Shown here one piece after another: positions 1 through 9,454 of a stretch of DNA of 64,000 bases (position 1 is the stretch's first letter; the number at the start of each line of letters is the position of its first letter). Both the position numbers and the translations under genes were made by a program. The stretch is from Tomocerus qinae (taxonomy: Eukaryota; Arthropoda; Collembola; Entomobryomorpha; Tomoceridae): assembly GCA_020055645.1 (NCBI GenBank), contig CM034547.1:41457909-41521908 (forward strand), written 5' to 3'. Below the pieces are notes generated by a model, which saw only the letters and a list, made by a program, of their open reading frames with translations, did no database searches and was not told the DNA's origin.

Positions 1-2
1 TC

Positions 3-359
3 GTCCGTCTTAATAGCGATACAGAAAAAGATACCCCCAAATCACTGAGCACCAATCGCATCGAGAACTTTTTTGCCTCCATTAAGAAAACCAACTCAAA
101 AGATTCAACTTTGGATCAATATTTGGCTGAGTCAGTGAATTCACCTAGTATAGACGACTCTCAAGAGACGGAATATGCATACTCTGAAGGGTCGTTGAGG
201 TCTTTAGGATCTTTTGAAAATCTGACCGATATTGACAAGAAAACTGGAGTTTTTCATGGTGATGAATATGATAGCGACTCTTCTGGAACAATTCACAGCT
301 CGTCAAGCTCATTCCAAAGCTCATTTTCATCCGACAGCGAAAGGGCATTCTCTCCATAA
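3..359 (+). CDS. 3' terminal exon of an unknown serine-rich protein (partial)
   Basis: An open frame enters from the left edge and ends at TAA 357-359, giving the last 118 residues of a protein whose start lies outside the window. The tail is hydrophilic, acidic and very serine-rich: a run of five serines sits near DSDSSGT, and the chain ends SERAFSP. There is no membrane segment and no domain I recognise. Such tails are usually disordered and phosphorylated, which is inference. Polyadenylation signals follow about 150 bp downstream, which supports a real terminal exon. The product cannot be named from this fragment. Confidence 0.5.
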   Translation, partial: VRLNSDTEKDTPKSLSTNRIENFFASIKKTNSKDSTLDQYLAESVNSPSIDDSQETEYAYSEGSLRSLGSFENLTDIDKKTGVFHGDEYDSDSSGTIHSSSSSFQSSFSSDSERAFSP

Positions 360-507
360 TCAATAGATTCTATTAATTAACCATGCATTCATAATAAAAG
401 CATTCTTCTGTCATCCAGGCAAGAATATAAGTATACCTCTTGGCCAATATTGGCCTGTAAGGGTATATAAAAATGCACTTTGCAAATAATTAAAAAATGG
501 AAATAAT

Positions 508-526
508 AATAAATGAAAATAATAAA
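508..526 (+). terminator. polyadenylation signals of the left-edge gene
   Basis: Two AATAAA hexamers (508-513 and 521-526) lie about 150 bp after the stop at 359. Confidence 0.45.
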
Positions 527-894
527 GATTCAAACTTCAAAACTGTTTCGGGTTATTAAGGGCCGCGAAGAAAAGTTGATTGTATAATTTCATAGTATTT
601 TGGTAGAGTAGAGGTAGGGTAGAAAAGCTAAAGCTGACTTTTATTCTGACACGTGACAATTACAATATTGTAAGTTTAAGCTCCCTGCTTCATTCTTTTC
701 AATTGCAAATTGCAACTCACTCATTCACTGCATTGTAAATTGTAAAATTCCCGCTGTAGTTGAAGTTGTAGTAGTTTCCTTTCTGCTTCGGAAATCAATG
801 GATTAAAACCATTGAACCTTCAACCGTATCGGCATCAGCATAATAGGTCAACGCAGTTATCTAAACCGAAACCAGTATTTATTTATTGTCAATA

Positions 895-934
895 ATGGGA
901 AGGAACGACTTCGAAGCTGTTTTAAGAGACTATG
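895..934 (+). other. probable 5' exon of the first RPEWLE gene
   Basis: This segment begins with ATG (MGRNDFEAVLRDY) and ends at a GTGAGA donor. It is similar to 4344-4398 in front of the second RPEWLE gene (GGAAGGA..GAC/CACC-TT-GAA-CTGTT in both). The second copy has ATT in place of the ATG, so the shared part is more likely 5' UTR than coding. Splicing from this donor to the CAG at 1138-1140 would put the downstream protein out of frame. Confidence 0.3.
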
Positions 935-1173
935 GTGAGAAAATGTTTTTAATACTATTTTATACGGAAGAATTTATTATTATGAGTATTCAAGGTATTC
1001 AAACAAAAATCCAACATTTTCTGATTTTTGTGTCTGGTTCAAGTTCAAGATTTGAGATTCCACTTCGTTGTTCGTCATCTGTAATACTCCGTACTATTCC
1101 ATACTTCGTACCTGATAGTTGTCAAAAAGGGCATCTGCAGCTTGTAAAGTCACAAATAAATCTCTGGAGGATT

Positions 1174-1506
1174 ATGGCCATGGCTGTAAAACTGAGTGAT
1201 GGTGATATTCCGACTCCGACAAAAGTAAACTTGGTCTTGAAGAGAGATAATAAACGTAGTCATTTGTGGGCATCCTGGATGAAAATTATGCTGATTTTTG
1301 TATTCAAATTCGGTATGCGTATGGTATTCGCTACGACAATGATATTTACCGTTACGATTCTACTTTTTATCATGCTCTCTCGTCCCGAATGGTTGGAGTC
1401 CTCTGTACAAGCCATCACTATGATTTTATGTGCTATCTTCATTCCTTATTTAAACGATGGAGTGGATAAGATATGTGACGCGGTGAGTGGGTTTTTCTTT
1501 GGATAA
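1174..1506 (+). CDS. small two-TM membrane protein with RPEWLE motif, copy 1
   Basis: This is a predicted 110-residue protein of unknown function. A short hydrophilic N-terminus (DGDIP, lysine-rich) is followed by a basic amphipathic segment. A strong hydrophobic segment then runs up to the loop RPEWLESSV, and a second hydrophobic segment follows before a short tail ending SGFFFG. The protein aligns through the whole core with the gene at 4584-4979. Both share the start MA, the (D)DIP motif, a hydrophobic stretch ending in ILL, and then RPEWLE(S/K)SV. I chose ATG 1174 because it matches the paralog's start; the frame is open upstream to about 886. AATAAA lies at 1627-1632. The product is probably an integral membrane protein. 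I know no family for it. Confidence 0.5.
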   Translation: MAMAVKLSDGDIPTPTKVNLVLKRDNKRSHLWASWMKIMLIFVFKFGMRMVFATTMIFTVTILLFIMLSRPEWLESSVQAITMILCAIFIPYLNDGVDKICDAVSGFFFG

Positions 1507-2440
1507 TATCAAGAATAATTAATGTTAAGAAGTTGTGTAATTTTAGTTTTTTCTTCCTTTAATTAGCAATTAATTGAATATGTATCACTGGGCTAGGTTA
1601 TACTACTTTACAACTAGTTTTACACAAATAAAATGTTAGATTCCCGTTCATTTGCCAAATATCTGGAAATCCAGTCTGACCCGATATTGAATAATATTCT
1701 CTGAAATTAATCGTCAAGCAGTTTTCGTTTCGAAAATAATATTCAATTACTATAATATTCGTATTTTGTATGCGTATGTATAGTTTTAAATTGAAATAAA
1801 CTAAAAAAAACATTTTTAAATTATCTAATTCTATGTGCGTGAAATTGTACTTGCCATTCAATCTTCTCGTATTGCGTCAAATGAATCAAATATCATACTG
1901 AAAGAAGATAACATTTTTAGACCCCCCCCGGTTTCCCTTGTTGACCACTGAAATGGTCTTTAACTTCACATCTACAATTCACTATTTAACATTGTATTTA
2001 CTGTCAGATTCAGACTTTCAGATATGCCTACTACAAAAGCATCTTGGATAATAATAAAATGAAGGTTGGCTTGTGTGTAGGAAAGTGGTAGTAAGACATA
2101 ATAATTGCATGATAACCATTTAACCATCTTGTCTTATTTTGTCATGGTTCTACTATTCCACAGAAATTTTGTCTTTGGGTTCTATTCTGACTGCATGCAG
2201 TAAACCATATAATAAACCATTTCAAAACGGAAATATAATTGCAAAAGATCTCATCACGATGACTGTACGTTGAATGGAAATAGAATGGAATTTACTATGA
2301 TTTTGTTGTTTTTAAATATTTCATCCACTCCCCATGTCAGAGGAAGGGATGAAATAATTTTTTTTTAATTTTCCGTAAACCTGTCATCGTTTTTCATCCA
2401 TTTTCCATAACCTCTTTATAAAATAGTAGTATGTCCGTGA
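1507..2440. other. intergenic, no gene seen
   Basis: AT-rich sequence with a probable polyadenylation signal (AATAAA 1627-1632) for the upstream gene. I see no coding exon. Confidence 0.5.
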
Positions 2441-2459
2441 ATCTATCACCTCTGTCGAT

Positions 2460-2665
2460 CTTCGGTTGAGGTAAACCACGGGGAAAATGAGGAGGGTGGA
2501 GGTCATGGAGGAGGAGAAGGAATGTCTCGTCACTCGTGGAGGGTCTTGGGGAGGTGTTGAGGAGGAGGAGGCAGAGTTTCTTGTTCAGGCCAAGTTTATG
2601 AAGTTTTTGTGGAGGCGGAATGTCTTGCCCAGGCCTAGTTTATAAAGTTCTTGTGGAGGGGGTTT
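2460..2665. repeat. purine-rich stretch with an imperfect ~45-bp direct repeat
   Basis: GGAGG-rich DNA on the plus strand. Two neighbouring units share TTCTTG..CAGGCC.AGTTTAT.AAGTT.TTGTGGAGG (about 2571-2618 and 2619-2661), so a short tandem duplication is visible. Confidence 0.5.
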
Positions 2666-2925
2666 GATTTCATTCCAATAAAACTTATTTGACGTACGAG
2701 TAAGGTTACCCGTCCTACGGACGGAGTTAATAACTGGGTTCTTGAAATTTCAAAAAAATGAAAATAATTTTTTTTAATTTGAAAACTAATTTAAAGCAAA
2801 TTTCAAAAATTTATTATTTACAAAAATGTTTTAAATTTTTCTTTTAATTTTTAAATAACAAACCCTTAAACTTAGGAATTTAACTCCATATTCGTGCGCT
2901 TACTAATTTTAGAAATTTGGATTGA

Positions 2926-3425
2926 AGTCTCCCACCCATGCTACACCTTTTAGGAATATGAGTTAAAAGTCTCCCACTTATGCTACACCTTTTAGGAATA
3001 TGAGTCATGAGTTGGAAATCTCCTACCCATGCTACACAATTTAGGAATATGAATTGGAAGTCTCCCAAACATGCTACACCTTTTAGGAATATGAGTTGGA
3101 AATCTCCCACTTATGCTACACCTTTTAGGAATATGAGTTGGAAATCTCCCACCCATGCTACACAATTTAGGAATATGAATTGGAAGTCTCCCACCCATGC
3201 TACACCTTTTAAGAATATGAGTTGGAAATTTCCCACCCATGCTACACAATTTAGGAATATGAGTTTGAAGTCTCCCACTTATGCTACACCTTTTAGGAAT
3301 ATGAGTTTGAAGTCTCCCACCCATGCTACACAATTTAGGAATATGATTTGAATGTCTCCCACCCACCCATGCTACACAATTTAGAGAAATTATAATTTGG
3401 ATGTCTCCCACTTATGCTACACCAA
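2926..3425. repeat. 42-bp minisatellite, about 12 copies
   Basis: The unit is GTCTCCCACCCATGCTACAC followed by CTTTTAGGAATATGAGTTGGAA. Variants alternate CCTTTTAG with CAATTTAG and CCCATG with CTTATG. Eight units at 3007-3342 are exactly 42 bp, which is 14 codons. Both strands therefore stay open, reading as repeats like MSWKSPTHATQFRN on plus and HIPKRCS on minus. Flanking units carry small insertions (near 3000 and 3360) that break the frame, so coding is unlikely. Confidence 0.9.
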
Positions 3426-3498
3426 TTAGTGAATTTTAGTTGCAAGAGTCAAGCCGAGAATATTATAATATTATAAAATTTATTTTTGTTTAAGTGTG

Positions 3499-3558
3499 TT
3501 GAGAGCCTGGAATTATTTGTAACATTCCAACGCCACTGAGCCAAATCCAGGCTCTCAA
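3499..3558. repeat. perfect 13-bp inverted repeat (hairpin)
   Basis: TTGAGAGCCTGGA at 3499-3511 is the exact reverse complement of TCCAGGCTCTCAA at 3546-3558, with a 34-base loop. It could be a short terminal-inverted-repeat element or a structured RNA; I cannot decide. Confidence 0.6.
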
Positions 3559-3569
3559 AATGATAACGG

Positions 3570-3595
3570 AAACACACACAAACACACACACACAC
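3570..3595. repeat. CA microsatellite
   Basis: Imperfect (CA)n interrupted by one AA. Confidence 0.8.
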
Positions 3596-3599
3596 TACG

Positions 3600-4340
3600 G
3601 AAAGTTTTTATTCATATGATGACACTTGATTTTATTCAATTACGTACTTACCTGACGAATGACACTTGATTTCATCATGCATGCAATTATTAAATTGAAA
3701 TTCAGTAGCAAAATAACTTGCCGGTAGAATAAATTAAAAAATATTGTTCACTGATTTATTAGACTCATTCATCAAATTAATACACACAGAGTTGCATAGC
3801 TTTAAACGTGACTTATTAAAAATTGACTAATTAATTTCACGTATGTAGGCCAAATTTTGTAATTTGTCCTTGACTGTGCATAAACCCAACATACTCAACA
3901 CGGTAATGTATATCGTGGAGTTTAATATGCCAGAAGTGAAACCTCCAACCGGAAGATTTCAGCTGAAACCGTTCGAAAGTTATCACGTGCAGAGGGATTT
4001 TAAGACTGACAGACTTCACATCAGAAAGAGTGAAACCACGCAAAGCAAAGCTATACAAAGGAGATAAACTCCTGTCAGAGACGATTGTTAGTAATTTTCT
4101 ATATGGGGATATTATTTTAGCTGCAATGTTAATAAATGTTCTAAAAATTCGCGCACTTCATTTCTAATATTTCAATGGCTAGGTTGGGTGCTGATTCCAT
4201 AGCTTACATAGCTTATGCTACTACGGACTACGGCTACTAATTAGCTAGCATTGAGCATCGTTTGTTTGGGTGGTTGAGGTTGAGCTAACACGGAAGACAC
4301 GGATTAACAGTTGACAGTTGACAAAACAATACGTATACTG
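3600..4340. other. intergenic, no confident gene
   Basis: An open frame at 3864-4067 (plus) has a reasonable composition but no motif, no splice context and no paralog. The rest is AT-rich without features. Confidence 0.4.
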
Positions 4341-4583
4341 TCGATTGGAAGGAGCACCTTTGAAACTGTTTGGTGAAGTCATATACATCATAGACGTGGT
4401 AAGGGAGAAGAAAATATATTTCATATTTTTTTAAGTTGTCATTTATTATTATGAAGATTGTATCTGTTCAATCTGTTCACATTTCTCTGGAATAATTAGA
4501 TAATGTTTTCGATTTTCAGTTTTCATTACACCATTCACAGCCATTTGGTACCGGATCTTCTTGTCAAAGGAATAACTGGCTTG

Positions 4584-4979
4584 ATGGCTTTAGAGCTAAC
4601 TGAAACAGATGATATTCCTGGTGATAAAAAACCTAATGGGAAGAAAGATAACAACGATGACCCTTACTGGATTTACACGATAATGGCACTGGGTTTTGGA
4701 TTTGGAATACATTTGGTAATTGTGGCGGCAATGCTTGTCAGCGTTGCGATTCTACTTTATCTCTTGCCCGCTCGGCCTGAATGGTTGGAAAAATCTGTTG
4801 TGTGGGTCGCCGTACTTTTGGGTGGTTTCGTTGTAAATTATATAGAAAACCGATTATTAGGGAAAGGTCGTGGTCATAATCGTAATGGAAGATCTCCATA
4901 TCGTCGGCCTCCTCCTCCTCCTCCAACACTACTGCAGCATATTCCGTCACCTCCCCCGCCCCCTCCACGTCGAAGATAA
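4584..4979 (+). CDS. small two-TM membrane protein with RPEWLE motif, copy 2
   Basis: This is a predicted 131-residue membrane protein, paralogous to 1174-1506. The order is: MALELTETDDIP, a lysine/asparagine/aspartate-rich hydrophilic stretch, hydrophobic segment 1 ending ILLYLLPA, the loop RPEWLEKSV, hydrophobic segment 2 (VAVLLGGFVVNYI), then a basic glycine/arginine stretch. The tail has two proline runs (PPPPPP) and ends PRRR, and it is absent from copy 1. Proline runs of this type often bind SH3 or WW domains, which is inference. The frame is open upstream to 4503 and a splice acceptor (TTTTCAG) precedes it; I start at ATG 4584 because it matches copy 1. AATAAA lies at 5103-5108 and 5273-5278. 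Confidence 0.55.
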   Translation: MALELTETDDIPGDKKPNGKKDNNDDPYWIYTIMALGFGFGIHLVIVAAMLVSVAILLYLLPARPEWLEKSVVWVAVLLGGFVVNYIENRLLGKGRGHNRNGRSPYRRPPPPPPTLLQHIPSPPPPPPRRR

Positions 4980-5339
4980 TATCAGTGAATTTGATTTTTC
5001 TAACAAGTCGAAGGCCACCTTACTACCACCACGGCGAATGTTACCTCCTCTTACATGCACCTACATTCTCCACCCATCTTAATCAACCTACCTAAGAAGA
5101 GAAATAAAATACAAATATTAAGAAATCCAGACATTAATGCCTGTGACGAAAATGCTTCCGTCCGCCTCGTCCACCGTTTCTGACAATAATCACAATCAGT
5201 AATATGGTTCGTATTTTCGTGTTCCGCATTTAATGAAATGGATTACAAAATTAATATGAAAAGTTGTGTGAAAATAAAGTTTTGTATTTTATGAAAGTAA
5301 AACTGCACTGTACATTTTACTTTATAAGCTCAGTCGAGT

Positions 5340-6555
5340 TATATTGACTATGGATATTACGATAAATGCAAAAAATTACAGGTGAAAAACCTGGAGAAAT
5401 ATACGGGGAGAAGGCCAAAAAAACTCGAAAACAAGATATAATTAAACCTCGTAATTTTAAGATTTTCTTCGAAAAAATCTCCCCGTGCGTTTACTGCTAA
5501 TTCACTTGCAACTCTCCTCGAAAAAAAAGCATTTTGAAGAACAAAAACACAATAGTCATTCAATTAACTCCTGAACCGGGGGTGGAAAATATTTTCGACA
5601 ATGGGAACACCAGTCAAAGCTGCCATTTAGTGTTCTATGGGAACACCTTTGCAATCGTACATACAACATGTTCCCTCAGTAATTGTAACGTAACAACTCT
5701 AAATTATTTTCTGAAAATCAAAATCCAGGTTAAATTGTCGTATCCATAGTAATTAAGCAACAATTAAGATGATAAATTTTTCAGTATCAACAACATTTAA
5801 CAGTAAAATATATTTAGATATGGCAGCGCTATAATTGTCTACTAAATGTCCAAAGTGCAATAAAAATGTTGCAGTGTAAAGAAATTGCCACAATGTACAA
5901 AATAACTGTGAAATTAGTATTTTCTGCATTTTTGCCTTGAAATACAGTGTCATCTTATTTCAATACTTAATTTCCATGAAAATTATATTTGCAGTTATTA
6001 GCACTTAAAGTCTAGTTCATAATACAGTATGTCAAGAAAGTAGTTATCCATATGAAATCAGTTTCCATAGCATAGCAGTTTGTACTTCATTATTCTATGG
6101 TTATAATACTAACTCTCAAATGGGGAGTAAGTTTGTTATTATTATTAAATTACTACAAGTTGTTTAGCCCTAATGGATTTATGGATACTGCTCGATACTG
6201 ACTATTACTGACTACCTGCTAGTTGGATATTGACTTGGCTTACTATGGCTGGGTACTATGGATACTGGTTTCCTATGGATGCTTACTTTCTTTACATACT
6301 GTAGTGTGTATCTAATGTCTTAGGCAAGTTTTAGGGTTGTTGCAAGGAATTAACTGTAAACGCACGGGGAGATTTTTTCGAAGAAAATCTTAAAATTACG
6401 AGGTTTAATTATATCTTGTTTTCGAGTTTTTTTGGCCTTCTCCCCGTATATTTCTCCAGGTTTTTCACCTGTAATTTTATTTTATTGTTTTTCTTGTTTT
6501 ATCTGGTTATAACTATCATATTATAACTACGAACTACAAAAATTTCAACCAAATT
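5340..6555. mobile_element. non-autonomous inverted-repeat element, family 1 copy 1
   Basis: Near-perfect arms of about 142 bp (5372-5513 and 6338-6478) are inverted. Each carries CTCCCCGTGCGTTTAC and AGGTGAAAAACCTGG. A second copy of the whole element lies in the opposite orientation at 35948-37190. Homology between the copies covers the interior as well as the arms. There is no ORF of useful length, so it is non-autonomous. The exact ends and the target duplication were not resolved. Confidence 0.8.
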
Positions 6556-6623
6556 AGGAATATTTCGAAATTATTTATATAGGTATGAAATTAAAAATAA
6601 AAACATGTTACAAGTAAAACCAC

Positions 6624-6815
6624 CAGTAATGCAATACCCAAAATAACAAAAATTTTGCACCCAAGTTTCGATTTTTGAATGGGATCTTGGGTGGCTGCCG
6701 AACACATGGAGTCAATACCAACAGCAATTTGCAGAGTCTACACCCAAATTGTCAATGCCATGAGCTTCTCCAACTTGGGTGCAAAATTTTTGTTATTTTG
6801 AGTATTACATTACTG
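6624..6815. mobile_element. 192-bp MITE with ~45-bp terminal inverted repeats
   Basis: The left end starts CAGTAATGCAATACCCAAAA and continues AACAAAAATTTTGCACCCAAG. The right end mirrors it as CTTGGGTGCAAAATTTTTGT, ending CATTACTG. It has no coding capacity and no convincing target-site duplication. Confidence 0.8.
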
Positions 6816-6903
6816 TAAGTGGGGGAGTAGCCATGGGGATCAAACTACTGTGAGTAAAACATTATTCGCAGTTTTAGCAAATTTTTGTAAATATTGGAAT
6901 AGT

Positions 6904-7713
6904 ACGTTACAATTATCGCTACGCGATATTTTTCAAACAATAACCGCAGTGAAAATCGCTTCTGATTGGTCGATGCATTTTTGAAATTGACCAATCAGAG
7001 CACAGGATTCCATAGCAAAATTTTATATGATTTTCATAAATCATTCCCAAGGGAAATATTTATTTTAACACTGAGCTTTGAGCTACAGACTTGTGATAGG
7101 ATAGGAAGATACGGATTCACACTTTTAGCATAATCGCAAACTAATACACTGCACTCAACTCTATGATGCTTACTTCCTGAACAGAGCAACTGCTTGCATG
7201 TGTTACAATTGATTATTACTTCACTAAGCAGTCTGAACAAACATATAATCATAACATTTTGCATCAATATTATTACCACTACTACACTCCGTATTCATCG
7301 TTCTCTATGAAGTAGTACAAACTAATTAATTAGATTTACTTTTAAAATTACAATTACAAGATATGATTGAAAATATTTTGCATAAATTTTTTTAACATAA
7401 TCGCAAGCTATTCAGATTCAGTTGCTCTGTTCAGGAAGTAAGCATCATAGAGTTGAGTGCAGTGTATTAGTTTGCGATTATGCTAAAAGTGTGAATCCGT
7501 ATCTTCCTATCCTATCACAAGTCTGTAGTTCAAAGCTCAGTGTTAAAATAAATATTTCCCTTGGGAATGATTTATGAAAATCATATAAAATTTTGCTATG
7601 GAATCCTGTGCTCTGATTGGTCAATTTCAAAAATGCATCGACCAATCAGAAGCGATTTTCACTGCGGTTATTATTTGAAAAATATCGCGTAGCGATAATT
7701 GTTAATGTAATGT
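6904..7713. mobile_element. foldback element with ~283-bp near-identical arms
   Basis: The arm 6910-7192 is the reverse complement of 7419-7702 with very few differences; about 226 bp lie between them. Each arm contains GATTGGTC facing GACCAATC, so CCAAT motifs occur in both directions. The high arm identity points to recent origin or gene conversion. It is non-coding and would form a very stable hairpin RNA if transcribed. Confidence 0.85.
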
Positions 7714-7774
7714 ACCATATTCGAGTAAACTTCTAATCAACATGTCCCCATTTCCTAAATATTGTTCATTCCTT

Positions 7775-8359
7775 CCTGGAACGATATTCTGAACTATTGT
7801 GGTAAAGTTGCTTAATCGCAAGAGTTGCTACGTCTCCTTGCGATTTCAAAATAAATCCATATTCTCATGTCAGTTAGCAGCGTCCCAGCTAGTTTGCGAC
7901 GTTGTAGCAGTTTTTGATAAGTTGTCCAAGGTAACGGTACTTGGAAATTGGAAATTACAGTTACCTATTGTCTTGCACTTCAATATGCATGGCACTTGAC
8001 AGTCGTACTAGGGAGTCTGAGACCGGAGATTATCAAATTGCAATTGATATTGTCAAAGTAACCATAGGGATCACAATTGTCTCCATTCTCCAAGTGCCTT
8101 CAACAATGAGATCGCAAAGCTGCGGTAGCTCTCAGTTTGTGCTAACTTTGCGACAGCTTTCTGCTATGTTGTAGCAAAATCAGGGGATGAGAATCGTGTT
8201 TTGTAGCAGCGCTATGGAAATTCCCTATTCCTTAGACAACGATAGCAAAGTTAAAGCTACGACAATGATGAGAATATCGACAATAGTAACTCCTGTGGTA
8301 ACTCAATATTATTTGCTTGCGATTTCCCATTGCTAAGGGGTTCAGAATATCGTCCCTGG
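7775..8359. mobile_element. ~585-bp MITE with 20-bp imperfect TIRs
   Basis: The left end CCTGGAACGATATTCTGAAC pairs with the right end GTTCAGAATATCGTCCCTGG (two mismatches). Subterminal repeats of the type TTGCGATT, GTTGCTAC and TGTAGCA occur inside. Short open frames within it are not convincing genes. Confidence 0.7.
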
Positions 8360-8397
8360 TTTATAATGTAAATTTTACTTCTATGAAAAAATGATAA

Positions 8398-9325
8398 ATA
8401 TTATGTTATTTGAGCTACATCTCTAAAATTTTGATTTTTTCGCAAAATTATTAATAATATATTATGTATGTAATAAGATAATTTTATTTTTTATTGGGGG
8501 CTGCCGCCCCCAAACCCCCGCTTGAGGGGTGATGAATATTTCGTATCCTTTTAGTTAGTAAAACACGTGCCAGTAAAGCGTAAAGGTTTGTATAAGTATA
8601 GTAGTAATGAGCATTACGAATATGCATGCCTATCTCAATTTGTCATTTTCTATGCCTGGAACCGCACTCAATGCTAATTTTTTCCATCCCTGAAATTTTC
8701 CTTATTCTAAATTTTTTACAACCCCTGTCAGTGCCCTCAAGCCTAACATATTTTCCATCCCTGGAATTGTTCTTGGTACTCCGAATTTGCATTGGGATGT
8801 GAATGTGACTGGGATTATTGAGAATGGGAATACTACGTAACAGGAATAATGCATCTTTAAATGCGACATTATTATTATTATTATTGAGGTGATGCCTGCC
8901 AATGCTAATTCAGTGCACTCAGTAGTTCGTATCTACGGGAGATTGAATTAGGAAATGGAAATTGTATTCCTAGTTTCATGAGTCCATCCAGTCGGCAGTC
9001 CATCCACTCACCCAATACCCAATTGACTATGATGCATTGTACCAAGTCGCCAAGGAGATACCAAACAATTTTAAAATTCATTCTTCCGGTTCCTACGGCT
9101 AAAGTTGAACCCGGACAGTTGACTCGAATTAACGCACACCCCGCAGAGGAATGCTTTACGTTTTCGGTATCTTGCATTATGTCCCAGAAATTACCAGTTT
9201 ACGAGCAATCTCTCTTCAAAATTTTTAGCCAACGTGAGAAGTGCATTATAGTGGTGAAACAACACATTGCCCTTCGGGCAATGCGCTGAATGCTTTGCAG
9301 TTTCTCCCCGTATAAAAATAATAAT
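8398..9325. mobile_element. interspersed repeat family 2, copy A
   Basis: This 0.93-kb segment is homologous over its whole length to 34350-35745 in reverse orientation. Shared landmarks include GGGGGCTGCCGCCCCC, TTTTCCATCCCTGG, a hairpin CATTGCCCTTCGGGCAATG at 9265-9283, and the end GCAGTTTCTCCCCGTATAAA. The open frames (8905-9177 minus, 8978-9289 plus) are not conserved as frames in the other copy. It has no clear terminal inverted repeats, so the class is unresolved. This copy is the uninterrupted one. Confidence 0.8.
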
Positions 9326-9454
9326 TAGGTTTTAATTAATATTTAAATTCATCCCGGTGTTCACAAATACAGTTTGCACTATTGTAGTTGCTACTACTAG
9401 TAATTAATTATTAATGGTAATTACTGTTATAGAACGGTATTAACTAAATTATTT

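Noticed and set aside
2992-3411. Repeat-encoded proteins on either strand of the 42-bp array
   Set aside because: Open frames result from a repeat length divisible by three; flanking units carry frame-breaking insertions and there is no splice or start context.
2926-3425. CRISPR-like array
   Set aside because: Units are contiguous with no unique spacers, and the genome is eukaryotic.
3864-4067. Small plus-strand gene of 67 codons
   Set aside because: Reasonable composition but no motif, paralog, signal peptide or supporting splice sites; a minus-strand frame overlaps it equally well.
7799-8174. Coding exons inside the MITE
   Set aside because: Two overlapping frames in different phases within a TIR-bounded element; no protein motif.
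8905-9289. Protein-coding gene in repeat family 2
   Set aside because: The frames on both strands are not conserved in copy B, where stops interrupt them.
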